A stretch of DNA of 64,000 nucleotides from Candidatus Zhuqueibacterota bacterium (GCA_029262055.1 JAJDAD010000112.1:1-64000); one strand, 5' to 3'; shown: positions 34,320 through 44,189, numbered from the stretch's first letter. Notes: generated from the sequence alone by a model not told the origin. A program made the numbers and translations.

Positions 34320-37300
34320 ATGATGAAGATATTTACAAAGTACGCTGCGTTACCCCTGGTTTTACTGCTTTCCACCCTCGCACCAGCCAAGGAGGGTTCC
34401 ATCTATCCCAGCAAGGTCCGCCATCATGAACTGGCTGAACCGATTAGCCGGGCGCAATTGCACTTGGAGTTCCTGCGTCAGATTGATGCGAAAATGCAGG
34501 CCGCAAGGATCGATGAGCAGATTTTGCAGAAAATCAGGGAAGTGGCGCCTGAGGAGAAAATGTCAGCTATGGCCGCCGCTCTGAGTCAATCCGAGACGCG
34601 CACGGCAGCGACAAAGTTTTTGCGTGAGGCCGGCGAAAGGATGGAGGCCGCAGGGATTGCGTCCGGCGGATCCATTTCAGGTACGGTTACCGTCGATGGC
34701 GCGCCGACTTTTGAGCAGATTCAGCTCTTTGCGTTTGACGAATACGGTTTTTTTGCGGGCTCAGCCACTGCGGATGGACTCGGCAATTATACAATCGAGG
34801 GCTTGCCGGAGGGAACATTTTACGTGGCAACCGAGAGTCGGTTTGTGAACGAATTCTACAACGACGCTATCCTGGACGGTTTCCGAAACTGGAGATCCGC
34901 TGAACTGATTCAGGTGCCCGAGAATAGCGCTGTTACCGGAATTGACATCGACTTGCGCGTAGGGGCTACCATCTCTGGTAACGTCTTCATGGGGGACGGA
35001 ATAACGCCGCTGAGCTTCAGGCAGGTCACTCTTGATCTCTTCGATGCAGACAGCCCGGGTCCGCCTCATTCGGTCTTCCCGGTCACAGATGCCGATGGCG
35101 CCTATGAAATCAATGTGCCCAGAACCGGGACCCTAAAAATAAGGGCAAGCTCTTTTGGTTTTCAGTCAGAATTCTACAATGAAAAAAGTGATTTCCTCAG
35201 CGCTGACCCTGTAGTTGTTGCTTCGCTAGACGATGAAATCACTAACATATCATTTTCGCTGGCGGAGGGTGATGAAGTCGAAGACCCAAGCGGAGGCTTT
35301 GTTGCCGGAACGGTACTCGGCGGAGCAGACACTCCGATCTTTCTGGCATTTGTCTTTGCGTTTGATGTCGCAGATACATCCTTTGCCGGCCTGGGAGTTT
35401 CTGATTTCGATGGCAATTACCTGATTCCAGGTCTGGATGATGGCAGTTATATCGTCTACGCCAACAGCTTTACCGGCTTTCTCCTGCCGCCCGTGGTCAG
35501 CGGACAATACTACGACCACGTGCGCACGTCCGACCTTGCCACACCTGTAGCAGTAGCCGAAGACGACACGGCTTCCGGTATCGATTTTGACCTCGATGGC
35601 GGTGGCACTGTCGCGGGTACTATCACCGACGATACCGGCGCTGCTTTGGATAGCATCATGGTAGTCGCGGTCAAGCTCGATTTGTTGAACATCAACGGCT
35701 TCTTCTTTGACAGCATCGATTTCGGGATCGGATTTTCCGGAGAAGGGGGTGAGTATTTGGTCAGTGGGCTGTCATCAGGAAACTACATAATGCGTACCGT
35801 TTCCCTGGTCGGTCCTGACCTGGATATAGGACCGCGCTTCGGCTCTGTCCTGGACGAGTACTATGAAGATGTCCAGGATCTGCTTGACGTCGCGAACGCA
35901 AGTCCTGTGGCTGTAACTGTACTGGACACGACCACAGGCATCAATTTCGAGCTTGCCCGGGCCGGTGGCGTTGCCGGCAGTTTCCTGGAGTTTGACGGAA
36001 TAACGCCAATCCAGGGTGAGGGCGCTGTCATTGCATTTGACGCGGACACCCATTTGCCGCAGCTCGCCTTTACAGAATTCGATTCGACAGATGGCTCATT
36101 TGAAACGCGCCCGCTTGCCTCGGGCAGCTACAAGCTTCTCGGTGTTGTCGGATTAAGCCTGCCGGGTGAGGGCGAGGGTGACGGCGGCGGGGTGAGCAGC
36201 GTCATCAAAGGGTTCGAGGCTGCTCTGGCACAGGCCGGCGGCGATGAGGTTGTCTACCTGCCCCAGTTCTACAACCTGAAGGCCAGCTTTGACGAAGCCG
36301 ACCCGGTAGCAGTGACGGCTCCTACGGTGACTCCGGGCATCGATTTCACCATGATTCGCGCCGGCAGCGCCAAGGGCAGGGTGAACCTCTCTGCTAACTT
36401 CCCCGTTGGCGCTGACTCTCTGCACGAAACTCTGGTGCTTGCCTATGACAAAACCACCGGCAAGGTCGCCGGCGGAGCGGATGTGACTTTTGCGGGCGGA
36501 TACTACATCGGCGGCCTGGCACCCGGCGACTATCGAATCGCAGCGCTTACCACGGTGCCGGGCTACGCTGCAACCTATCATGGGGGAAGTACGACTTTTG
36601 ACGGTGCAACCGCCGTAACGGTGCAACCCAGCCAAACCGTTACCGCCGACATCGACCTTGCTACGGGTGACGGCATCATTATGGGAACCGTGACGGCTCT
36701 GGACAGCGGAGAACCTCTGACCGGAATTCTGGTTTTGGCTTATGATTTAACCGGCCATGCCGTTTCGGCCGGTGTCTCAGGACCGTTACCCGAGGGCGAT
36801 CTGCTGCCCGGCGAATACATCATTCCGGGACTGGCCAATGGCAACTTCTTGGTACGGACATTCTCTTTCTTTCAAATCCTCGCCCTGCTGGAGGGATTTG
36901 GCGGTGGAGAAGAGCTTGGAGGAGGCGATCCGCTGTCACTTCTGTTGGCGCTGCTCGGGTCCGGCGACGGGTTGACTGACGGTCTCGACATACAGCTTTA
37001 TGGGGATTTATGGTATCAGGACCAGCAGGTTGAGGGCGAGGTTGATACGTTGGGCATCATTAACCTGATTTTGTCACTGCTGGAAAACGAAGACCCGCAA
37101 GTACTCGTCCCGTTTTTTGCTGATGTGCCCGGCGGGGTTTCGACAGTAAGTGTGACCAGTCCCGGCGTGGCTGCAGGTATCGATTTTGCATTGCCGAGAG
37201 CAGACAATCCAATCACTTCTGTGGACGACGGTGACGGCCTCGTGCCCTCCCGCTTCGCGTTGGCACAAAATTATCCAAACCCCTTTAACCCCGGAACGAC

Positions 37301-37526
37301 AATCGAATATACAATTCCGGACAAGGCAAAGATCTCGCTCCAGGTTTTCAACATGCTTGGGCAGCGAATCCGGACTTTGTTTGAAGGACAGCGTGACTCC
37401 GGTTCGTACGTGGCGCGCTGGAACGGCCTGAACGACGCAGGTACCGAAGTTGCGGCCGGCGTCTACTTCCTCAGGATGAAATCCGATGACGTTGTTCTGT
37501 CGCGCCGGATGCTTCTGCTGAAATAA
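34320..37526 (+). CDS. Large secreted multi-repeat protein with T9SS-type C-terminal sorting domain
   Basis: A 1068-residue protein: signal peptide (ALPLVLLLSTLAPA), a helical region of about 85 residues, then about eight Ig-like carboxypeptidase-regulatory/SdrD-B-type repeats. Each repeat starts with GSISGTVTVDG, GATISGNVF, GFVAGTV, GTVAGTITDD, GGVAGSFL, GSAKGRVN or GIIMGTVT, and carries a G-xY-xI-xGL-xxG-xY turn (GNYTIEGLPEGTFYV, YYIGGLAPGDYRI). The C-terminal 90 residues have NYPNPFNPGTTIEY, FNMLGQRIRTL and GVYFLRMKS, the sorting signal typical of cargo for type IX secretion and related lineages. Predicted to be exported and fixed to or released from the cell surface. ATG 34320 (next ATG 34323) follows AAGGAGGT. 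A hairpin with T-run follows the stop. Confidence 0.9.
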   Translation: MMKIFTKYAALPLVLLLSTLAPAKEGSIYPSKVRHHELAEPISRAQLHLEFLRQIDAKMQAARIDEQILQKIREVAPEEKMSAMAAALSQSETRTAATKFLREAGERMEAAGIASGGSISGTVTVDGAPTFEQIQLFAFDEYGFFAGSATADGLGNYTIEGLPEGTFYVATESRFVNEFYNDAILDGFRNWRSAELIQVPENSAVTGIDIDLRVGATISGNVFMGDGITPLSFRQVTLDLFDADSPGPPHSVFPVTDADGAYEINVPRTGTLKIRASSFGFQSEFYNEKSDFLSADPVVVASLDDEITNISFSLAEGDEVEDPSGGFVAGTVLGGADTPIFLAFVFAFDVADTSFAGLGVSDFDGNYLIPGLDDGSYIVYANSFTGFLLPPVVSGQYYDHVRTSDLATPVAVAEDDTASGIDFDLDGGGTVAGTITDDTGAALDSIMVVAVKLDLLNINGFFFDSIDFGIGFSGEGGEYLVSGLSSGNYIMRTVSLVGPDLDIGPRFGSVLDEYYEDVQDLLDVANASPVAVTVLDTTTGINFELARAGGVAGSFLEFDGITPIQGEGAVIAFDADTHLPQLAFTEFDSTDGSFETRPLASGSYKLLGVVGLSLPGEGEGDGGGVSSVIKGFEAALAQAGGDEVVYLPQFYNLKASFDEADPVAVTAPTVTPGIDFTMIRAGSAKGRVNLSANFPVGADSLHETLVLAYDKTTGKVAGGADVTFAGGYYIGGLAPGDYRIAALTTVPGYAATYHGGSTTFDGATAVTVQPSQTVTADIDLATGDGIIMGTVTALDSGEPLTGILVLAYDLTGHAVSAGVSGPLPEGDLLPGEYIIPGLANGNFLVRTFSFFQILALLEGFGGGEELGGGDPLSLLLALLGSGDGLTDGLDIQLYGDLWYQDQQVEGEVDTLGIINLILSLLENEDPQVLVPFFADVPGGVSTVSVTSPGVAAGIDFALPRADNPITSVDDGDGLVPSRFALAQNYPNPFNPGTTIEYTIPDKAKISLQVFNMLGQRIRTLFEGQRDSGSYVARWNGLNDAGTEVAAGVYFLRMKSDDVVLSRRMLLLK

Positions 37527-37540
37527 AAATCATTAGCCCC

Positions 37541-37586
37541 AGCCTTGCGCGGGTTGTCTGACCTGCGCGAGGCTGCCAGGCTTTTT
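37541..37586 (+). terminator. Probable rho-independent terminator
   Basis: AGCCTTGCGCGGGT (37541-37554) pairs with ACCTGCGCGAGGCT (37561-37574) with two G-T wobbles and no mismatch, around a six-base loop. A run of five T residues follows after seven bases (37582-37586). It lies 14 bases after the stop of the secreted multi-repeat protein. Confidence 0.65.
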
Positions 37587-37728
37587 CTGCTTGGGCTTAC
37601 ACTCTCCTGCAAAACTCTGCAAACTTTGACAACTCAGCACTTGATTGTTGTCTTCATAAGCACTTCTTTCTGTGGGTTCACTGTCATCCCGAGGTCGTAG
37701 GTATCATTATCACCAAGGAGCGATCACA

Positions 37729-38484
37729 TTGCCCGCAAAACCCACTTTTATCTCTCTTCTCTTGGTCGCTCTGACGTTTATCGCGGCCCGGGGCCAGGAA
37801 AGCGCCACCACCATTATCAAGAAGTCGGACGAACTTATGCGCGGCCTCACCCTGTCCGGCAAATACAGCATGACCGTCATCCGTCCGGATTGGCGGCGGT
37901 CGATGGAATTCTTCTTCTGGTCGGAAGGAACGGAAAAATCGTTTATTCGAATGTTGGCCCCAGCCAAAGACAAAGGCGTGACTTTTCTGAAAATCAAGCG
38001 CGAAATGTGGAATTACATTCCGAAGATCAACCGTGTGATCAAGATTCCGCCATCCATGATGCTGCAATCGTGGATGGGATCTGATTTTACCAACGACGAT
38101 CTGGTGAAGGAATCGAGCGTGGTTGCGGATTATGAACACCGGCTGCTGCGCCGAGAAAATATGAATGGAGCCGCCACTCATGTTTTGGAATTAAAGCCCA
38201 CGCCGGAAGCGGCAGTTGTCTGGGATAGAATTATCGAATGGATCCGTGTGGACGATTATGTTCCCCTCAAAGCTGAGTATTACAACGAGCGCGGTGAGCT
38301 GGTGCGCACTATGACTTTTTCGGAGATCACCCGATTCGGCAAGAGAACGTTACCCGCTAAACTCGAAATGGTGGAAGCCAAAAAGCCGGGCAGAAAAACT
38401 GTGCTGGTTCTGAGCGATGCCGTTTTTGACGCGCCGATTGCGAACTCTATTTTTAGTAAACAAAACCTGCGAAGAAGTAAGTAG
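37729..38484 (+). CDS. LolA-like outer-membrane lipoprotein-sorting protein
   Basis: A 251-residue periplasmic protein with a signal peptide (TFISLLLVALTFIAARGQE). The domain resembles the LolA-like half-barrel family annotated as outer membrane lipoprotein-sorting protein: YSMTVIRPDWRRSMEFFFWSEGTEKSFIRM, VTFLKIKREMWNYIPKINRVIKIPPSMMLQSWMGSDFTNDDLV and YYNERGELVRTMTFSEI. It would carry a lipid-bearing substrate across the periplasm. I chose TTG at 37729 because AGGAG sits nine bases upstream and the signal peptide begins there; the in-frame opening at 37672 has no ribosome site. It heads a tight operon with two FtsX permeases, an ATPase and an outer-membrane barrel. Confidence 0.88.
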   Translation: MPAKPTFISLLLVALTFIAARGQESATTIIKKSDELMRGLTLSGKYSMTVIRPDWRRSMEFFFWSEGTEKSFIRMLAPAKDKGVTFLKIKREMWNYIPKINRVIKIPPSMMLQSWMGSDFTNDDLVKESSVVADYEHRLLRRENMNGAATHVLELKPTPEAAVVWDRIIEWIRVDDYVPLKAEYYNERGELVRTMTFSEITRFGKRTLPAKLEMVEAKKPGRKTVLVLSDAVFDAPIANSIFSKQNLRRSK

Positions 38485-38489
38485 ATGTG

Positions 38490-39725
38490 ATGAGTAGGCT
38501 AATAAAACTCGCCTGGCGCAACATTTGGCGCAACAAGCGCCGGAGCCTGATTACCATCAGCGCCATTTCGTTCGCGGTGCTTATCGTTGCTGTCACCAGG
38601 TCGCTGCAGTATGGGACGTACGATACCATGGAATCAATGGCGGTCAGGATGTTCAACGGCGAGATCCAGGTCCACCGCAGCGGTTTTCAGGAAGAACAGA
38701 CTTTGGCGTTCTCCATGCAAGCGGAGGAACACGACTGGTCAGACATTCTGGCCAGGCGCCCGGAGTTTGAGGGCGTGAGCCGCCGCCTCACCGGCTTCGG
38801 CTTGCTAAGCTCTGATTCCGCCAGCGCCGGGGCGCTTATCGTGGGGATTGAACCAGTCCCGGAAGGGGCCATGACCCAGTTTTCAAATATGATTCGCACA
38901 GGGGCTAAACTGGTACAGGACGATGACCGCAAGGTTTTGCTGGGAGCCACTCTCGCCAGAAATCTGCAGGTCGGGATAGACGACACGGTCGTCGTCCTGA
39001 CCCAGGGCTACCAAAACCAGATGGGGGCTGATATTTATGTCGTCAAGGGCACCCTGAGCGCGGGCAACGCCGAGGTCGACCGCGGATTGATGGTGATGCC
39101 GTTGCGCAATGCCCAGGACCTTTTCTCCCTGCCCGGTGGTGTCACGCAAATCGTCTACGCCACCGATGACTTTCGCCAGGCTGAGACGCGGGCCCAAATT
39201 CTGGCATCTGACTTTGGCAGCGACCGGTTGGAGGTTTTGTCCTGGCGGGAAATGATGCCGGAGCTGGAGCAGCTTATCATCATGGACAATGTCAGCGGCG
39301 CCATCTATTTGGCCTTCTTGCTGACCGTCGTCGGCTTTGAGATTTTCAACACTACCATGATGAGTATTGTTGAGCGCGCGCGTGAGTTTGGAATGCTCGA
39401 ATCCATCGGTATGAAGCCGAAACAGATTTCGCTACTGGTTTTCCTGGAATTGACGTCCAAAATTTTGGTCGCAGTAGTCGCCGGCCTGGTTGTCTCGACC
39501 GTTGCGATCGCTTACCTGATCAGCAACCCGATTCCGCTGAGTGCTTCGTTGCGCGAAGCGTACGCCAGTTACGGCTTCACATTTGATTCGCTGGTCTTCT
39601 CGGCCAAGCCGCGCGTTTTTATAGAGCCGGTTATCTCCATCACCGTCATCTCGCTGCTGGCGTTGATTTTTCCTATTTATAAAATGAGACAGCTTGCGCC
39701 AATCGATGCCATGAGGAAAGCTTGA
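38490..39725 (+). CDS. FtsX/MacB-type ABC transporter permease, first
   Basis: A 411-residue inner-membrane protein with the LolE/MacB layout: one N-terminal helix (SLITISAISFAVLIVAVTRSLQY), a large periplasmic domain (about residues 45-265) and three C-terminal helices containing GAIYLAFLLTVVGFEIFNTTMMSI and LELTSKILVAVVAGLVVSTVAIAYLI. The N-terminal LAWRNIWRNKRRSLITI motif is typical of the family. This type does not form a channel for its substrate but moves periplasmic or membrane lipoproteins by mechanical coupling. It starts five bases after the LolA-like gene, so co-translation is expected. ATG 38490 was preferred to the GTG at 38487. Confidence 0.92.
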   Translation: MSRLIKLAWRNIWRNKRRSLITISAISFAVLIVAVTRSLQYGTYDTMESMAVRMFNGEIQVHRSGFQEEQTLAFSMQAEEHDWSDILARRPEFEGVSRRLTGFGLLSSDSASAGALIVGIEPVPEGAMTQFSNMIRTGAKLVQDDDRKVLLGATLARNLQVGIDDTVVVLTQGYQNQMGADIYVVKGTLSAGNAEVDRGLMVMPLRNAQDLFSLPGGVTQIVYATDDFRQAETRAQILASDFGSDRLEVLSWREMMPELEQLIIMDNVSGAIYLAFLLTVVGFEIFNTTMMSIVERAREFGMLESIGMKPKQISLLVFLELTSKILVAVVAGLVVSTVAIAYLISNPIPLSASLREAYASYGFTFDSLVFSAKPRVFIEPVISITVISLLALIFPIYKMRQLAPIDAMRKA

Positions 39726-39728
39726 TTG

Positions 39729-40952
39729 ATGATCTTGTGGAAAATAGCCTGGCGGAATATCTGGCGTAATCCGCGTCGAACGGCGGTCCTGGTAACATCC
39801 ATCGGGATCGGCCTTCTGGGCTATTTGGGTACTTCCGCCTTCAGCCGGGGGTTTCTTACGCAAATGGTCGAGTCCACGATCAATCTCAGCGGCGGCCACG
39901 TGCTGGTCTCAGCCAAGGGTTTTCTGAATAATCCACAGGTACGGATGCGCATCCAGGAACCGGGTGTGGTAGAGAGTCTGTTGCAGCAAACACCCGGGCT
40001 TGCCAGAGCGCCGATCGTGTCGTTGGACGGGATGATCAACAGTAGCGAGACAGCCGCAGGCGTTACCATCAATGGCATCGATCCGGACAAAGAGTCACGC
40101 GTAACCGTTATTTCCGAAGCCCTGATCGAGGGCCGCTACTTGCACAATGGTAACAGTGCTCCTGAGATCGTGGTCGGGGAAGCGCTTGCCCAAAAGCTGA
40201 ACGTCCTGGTGGGCAACAAAGTCGTTCTTATGATTTCCGACATTCAAAATGAAATCAGCTCCGGCGCGTTTCGCATCGTGGGGCTCTATCGGGCGCCGAG
40301 CTCCGACTTCGAGAAACGCTATGTTTACATCGGAAAAACCGCAGCGCAAAAGCTTGCCGGTTACGAACGAGAGATATCGAGTATTTCCATCAGGCTGCAG
40401 GAGGGGTACGTACTGGAAGAACAAGTTGAGTCGATTCGTTCGCTTCTGGACCGGCCGGACCTGGAGATCGTTTCGTGGAAAGATCGCAATCCGCTCCTGG
40501 TGCTCTCAATAGAAATGTATGATGCGTCGATCGTGATCATTGCCATCATCATGTTTATTGCCATCGCGTTCACAATCGCAAACTCATTCCTGATGGTGAT
40601 CCATGAACGCATTCAGGAGTTTGGCATTATGATGGCCAATGGCGTTATGCCGAAAAACATCCGGCGCATGCTCTACCTGGAAGCGCTCATCATAACCATT
40701 CTCGGTGCGTTGCTGGGATTCGTGCTAACCCTGCTCTTGATCGGATACTACGGCAACGCCGGCCTCGACCTGGCTAGCATGGCGCAGGGACTGGCAATGT
40801 TCGGTGTCGGGACCGTGGTCTACCCGGAAATCTGGGCATTTGACGTTACGGTCGGACTGGTGGGAATTATTGCGGTCGTGTTTCTCTCGGTCCTTTATCC
40901 TGCCATTAAGGCGAGTCGCTTCGAAGTGGTCGATGCGATTCGTTTTGTGTAA
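39729..40952 (+). CDS. FtsX/MacB-type ABC transporter permease, second
   Basis: A 407-residue paralogue of the preceding permease with the same topology, starting IAWRNIWRNPRRTAVLVTSI, with C-terminal helices MYDASIVIIAIIMFIAIAFTIANSFLMVI and LEALIITILGALLGFVLTLLLIGYY. The ATG lies four bases after the stop of the first permease. Two permeases and one ATPase match the LolCDE scheme, in which two MacB-type subunits pair with one ATPase to extract a lipoprotein and hand it to LolA. Confidence 0.92.
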   Translation: MILWKIAWRNIWRNPRRTAVLVTSIGIGLLGYLGTSAFSRGFLTQMVESTINLSGGHVLVSAKGFLNNPQVRMRIQEPGVVESLLQQTPGLARAPIVSLDGMINSSETAAGVTINGIDPDKESRVTVISEALIEGRYLHNGNSAPEIVVGEALAQKLNVLVGNKVVLMISDIQNEISSGAFRIVGLYRAPSSDFEKRYVYIGKTAAQKLAGYEREISSISIRLQEGYVLEEQVESIRSLLDRPDLEIVSWKDRNPLLVLSIEMYDASIVIIAIIMFIAIAFTIANSFLMVIHERIQEFGIMMANGVMPKNIRRMLYLEALIITILGALLGFVLTLLLIGYYGNAGLDLASMAQGLAMFGVGTVVYPEIWAFDVTVGLVGIIAVVFLSVLYPAIKASRFEVVDAIRFV

Positions 40953-41019
40953 ACACGACAAAGGTGCGTGTTCGTCCTAACTGATTCTTGAGTACTGAAG
41001 TGTAACCTGAAAGCAAAAC

Positions 41020-41709
41020 ATGAATATCGTAGCCCTCAATAGCATCACCAAAGTCTACCAGGACAAAAACAGAATTCCCGTGCAGGCTCTCACCGATGTT
41101 TCATTGACCATCGGGGACGGAGAATTTGCCGCCCTGGCCGGGCCCTCAGGATCGGGCAAGACCACGCTTCTAAATATCATCGGCGGCCTGGATAAGCCGA
41201 CGCATGGGACGGTACACGTGGCCGGGCGCGAGCTTACGAGCATGAATCGCGATGAGCTTGCTGAGTTCCGGCTGCAGTCGCTCGGTTTCGTATTTCAGGC
41301 ATTCAACCTCATTCCCGTACTCACTGCCGAAGAGAATGCCGAATTCATGCTTCTGCTGCAAGGCGTCCCCGCTGAGGAGCGACACGCGCGCGTACAACGG
41401 GAGTTTGCCGAACTTGGCATCGAAAGCGACCTGATGCAGCGCCGGCCAAGCGAACTGAGCGGCGGCCAGCAGCAGCGCGTGGCAATCGCGCGGGCGCTGG
41501 TATCGCATCCAAAACTTATTCTTGCCGACGAGCCGACGGCAAACCTGGATTCAAAGACGGGCTCTGTTCTTTTAGATCAAATGAAGAAACTGAACGAGAA
41601 GAAAGGCGTGACCTTTCTGTTCTCCACGCACGACACGATGGTGATGGAGCGGGCAAGCCGTTTGCTGCTGCTGCACGACGGTGAATTGGTAGAAGACAAA
41701 AGGTCATAG
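41020..41709 (+). CDS. ABC transporter ATPase of the LolD/MacB type
   Basis: A 229-residue ATPase. Walker [10 protein letters not shown] (K47), Q-loop region [17 protein letters not shown], signature LSGGQQQR (146-153), Walker [13 protein letters not shown] and H-loop FSTHD are all intact. The FNLIPVLTA...EN pattern is typical of LolD/MacB/FtsE-type proteins. It lies 67 bp downstream of the second permease and eight bp before the barrel gene, so is part of the same operon. Confidence 0.93.
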   Translation: MNIVALNSITKVYQDKNRIPVQALTDVSLTIGDGEFAALAGPSGSGKTTLLNIIGGLDKPTHGTVHVAGRELTSMNRDELAEFRLQSLGFVFQAFNLIPVLTAEENAEFMLLLQGVPAEERHARVQREFAELGIESDLMQRRPSELSGGQQQRVAIARALVSHPKLILADEPTANLDSKTGSVLLDQMKKLNEKKGVTFLFSTHDTMVMERASRLLLLHDGELVEDKRS

Positions 41710-41716
41710 TACTAAA

Positions 41717-42847
41717 ATGTCCGCGGTCCGAAGCATCCTTGCCTGCCTTCTATTTCTGCCGGCGGCATCAGGTCTTGGCCAGACATTCGATCTGGCAGGC
41801 TACGCGAAGAACCTGACCGTACAATCCAGATCAGTCGTGGATGACGAGTCTTTTATCCTGAATACAAGCAGGTTTCGCCTGAAAGGTAGCATTGCCGCTA
41901 ACGACGCTGTCGAGGCAGAGCTCTGGCTGGATAGTGAACTGCTGAGTGGGGATTTCCTGCAAACCCTGGATTTTCAGTTATCCCGGGCGATTGCGCGGCC
42001 GACCTTTGTGGACCTGGAGTGGACAGTGGAAGAACAAAGCCACTATCAGTTGCGCCAATCCCTCTTCCGTGCTTTTGCCAAAATCACAGCCGGCAGCGCC
42101 GAAGTCACCGTCGGCCGGCAACGAATTGCCTGGGGAACAGGCTTCGCCTGGAATCCCACCGACTTGCTCAACCCGTATAACCCAATCGCGATCGAGCTGC
42201 AGGAAAGGACCGGAGTCGACGCGGTTCATGTCGCAATCCCGCTGGGAAATCTATCCCGGCTGGAGGCAGCTTTCGCCCCGGGCCGTAAACGCCTGAGATC
42301 CAGTTATGCGGCCAGACTCACTACGAACTTTCATGAATACGATCTGTCGTTGATGGCAGGGCATTTTCGCGATGATACGGCGCTGGGCACGGATTTTGCT
42401 GGCTACCTTGGCGATGCAGGCTTTCGCGGTGAGTTTGCCTATACTTTCCGAGATGACGATTCCGACTATCTGCGAGCTGTCGTCAACCTGGATTACAGTT
42501 TCCCGCATGATTTTTATGCTTTGGTGGAGTTTTATTACAACGGGCAGGGGCAATCGGACAAGGCCAGATACAACTTGCTCGATGTGCTTAACGGCGAGAC
42601 CTTCAACCTGGCCAAACTTTACACAGCCGCTTCGGTTTCGAAGAGCATCTCTCCGCTCCTCAACGCCGGGATTTACAGCATTGTCAACCTGAACGACCGC
42701 AGCAGCCTGATCGGACCAACGCTTACATATTCATTGGCGACCAATCTCGAGATTTCTGCCAACACGTATCTCTTGTTCGGCGCGGACGACAGTGAGTACG
42801 GCCAGCTTGAGACCAGTCATTTTGCCTCGGTCCAGTATTTTTTCTGA
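41717..42847 (+). CDS. Outer-membrane beta-barrel protein of the LolA/FtsX/ATPase operon
   Basis: A 376-residue protein with a signal peptide (ILACLLFLPAASGLGQ) and many alternating amphipathic strands with aromatic girdle residues (AAFAPGRKRLRSSYAARLTTN, LRAVVNLDYSF, DFYALVEFYYNGQ), ending in SVQYFF, a classic barrel terminus. It resembles proteins annotated as DUF1302 or generic porin-like barrels. The GRQRIAWGTGFAWNPTDLLNP segment recurs in that group. It starts eight bp after the ATPase, so it belongs to the operon, suggesting an outer-membrane exit or acceptor for what the LolA-like and ABC proteins carry. Function unproven. Confidence 0.82.
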   Translation: MSAVRSILACLLFLPAASGLGQTFDLAGYAKNLTVQSRSVVDDESFILNTSRFRLKGSIAANDAVEAELWLDSELLSGDFLQTLDFQLSRAIARPTFVDLEWTVEEQSHYQLRQSLFRAFAKITAGSAEVTVGRQRIAWGTGFAWNPTDLLNPYNPIAIELQERTGVDAVHVAIPLGNLSRLEAAFAPGRKRLRSSYAARLTTNFHEYDLSLMAGHFRDDTALGTDFAGYLGDAGFRGEFAYTFRDDDSDYLRAVVNLDYSFPHDFYALVEFYYNGQGQSDKARYNLLDVLNGETFNLAKLYTAASVSKSISPLLNAGIYSIVNLNDRSSLIGPTLTYSLATNLEISANTYLLFGADDSEYGQLETSHFASVQYFF

Positions 42848-43019
42848 CCAGACCAACTCATGGCTGCCCCATACGGGTTCATTTACGCAACCCGTTTTCC
42901 GCATCTCCGGAACTATGGAGTGCATTAACTGTGTTAATGCACCGGTTCCAAAGCAGCGGTTGTCACAGTCACCGCACCAACCATTGAACGACAAAACTAA
43001 CCACCCAGGATTTTTCAAG

Positions 43020-44189
43020 ATGCCCAAATTCCCACACTTTTCCCGGCGCAGCACACAAATCACGGGCTCGGTTTTCGAAAAATACGCCGCCCAAATCGCA
43101 GACCAGGGTGACAGGCTGGTGCGCTTGCACATCGGGGACACCTACCTGCCTGCGCGCTATCCGCTTCCCATCGATTCAGAGATGCTTGCGAGCAATCCGG
43201 ACTACAACCGCTACTGCAACACATTCGGTATCGAAGCGCTGCGCGCCGCTCTGGCGCAGAAGCTTGCGGAGGACAACAACCTGTCCGTCAATCCGGAAAA
43301 TGTGCTGGTGACGAACGGCGCCACCAATGCTCTCAGCGCAAGTATGATGGCGCTCATCGATCCCGGGGACGAAGTGATTGTGCTTTCCCCGGCCTGGCCC
43401 TTCTTCTTTGGCATGGTCAGGATTGCCGGCGGCCGGGTCGTCGACGCGCCGCTTTACATGGAACTGATGAGTTCGCCGACCCTCGACGTCCAGGCCCATC
43501 TTGAGAAATTCGCCAGCGGTCGCACCGTCGCACTCTATTTGAACACACCGAATAACCCGAGTGGTAAAGTGCTTTCCGAAGCGCAGTTGCGCGGGATAGC
43601 TGAGTTTGCCAAAAGCCACAACCTCTGGCTCATCTCTGACGAGGCCTACGACGGCCTGACTTTCGATGAGCGGCCACACATCTCGGTGGGCAGCCTGCCC
43701 GGGATGTTCGACCGGACACTGAGCATTTTCACCTTTTCGAAAAGTTTCATGTTTGCCGGATTGCGGCTCGGGTACGTCGCCGGTAACCAGGATGCCATCA
43801 AGAGCCTGAACAAAATGATGGTGCATCAGCTCTACAGCCCCTCGACCATTGCGCAGCAGATGATGGTGAAGCCGGTAGAAACTCGCAGCCAATGGTTGCC
43901 GGGAGTGCGTTCCCACTATCAAGAGCTGCGCGACATTGCCGTCGAGACACTCGCAATGGATACCCCCAGGCCAGAGTCCGGATATTTTGTCTTCTTCCCG
44001 GTGGATGAATGTTTACAGGGCCGGGACTACTGGCAAATGATTGATGCGTGCCTGGAAGGAGGAGTCTCCATTGCACCGGGAAACAGCTTTGGCGAGAGCT
44101 ACGATAACCACATTCGGATCTGCTTCACCGGCGAATCACCGGATCGTTTGCGGGTGGGAATTGAGCGGTTGAATAAGGTATTGGGTTAG
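43020..44189 (+). CDS. Pyridoxal-phosphate-dependent aminotransferase, class I/II
   Basis: A 389-residue fold-type I enzyme. The PLP lysine is K241 in TFSKSFMFAGLRLGY; other marks are NGATNALSASMMAL (phosphate cup), NTPNNPSGK and the aspartate in SDEAYDGLTF. The terminal arginine (HIRICFTG) binds the substrate carboxylate. It probably transfers amino groups between an amino acid and a 2-oxo acid; the substrate is not readable from the sequence. The frame is open much further upstream (to 42792, overlapping the barrel gene), but ATG 43020 with AGGA nearby gives the expected N-terminus. It is 172 bp after the barrel gene, so may be separate. Confidence 0.92.
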   Translation: MPKFPHFSRRSTQITGSVFEKYAAQIADQGDRLVRLHIGDTYLPARYPLPIDSEMLASNPDYNRYCNTFGIEALRAALAQKLAEDNNLSVNPENVLVTNGATNALSASMMALIDPGDEVIVLSPAWPFFFGMVRIAGGRVVDAPLYMELMSSPTLDVQAHLEKFASGRTVALYLNTPNNPSGKVLSEAQLRGIAEFAKSHNLWLISDEAYDGLTFDERPHISVGSLPGMFDRTLSIFTFSKSFMFAGLRLGYVAGNQDAIKSLNKMMVHQLYSPSTIAQQMMVKPVETRSQWLPGVRSHYQELRDIAVETLAMDTPRPESGYFVFFPVDECLQGRDYWQMIDACLEGGVSIAPGNSFGESYDNHIRICFTGESPDRLRVGIERLNKVLG

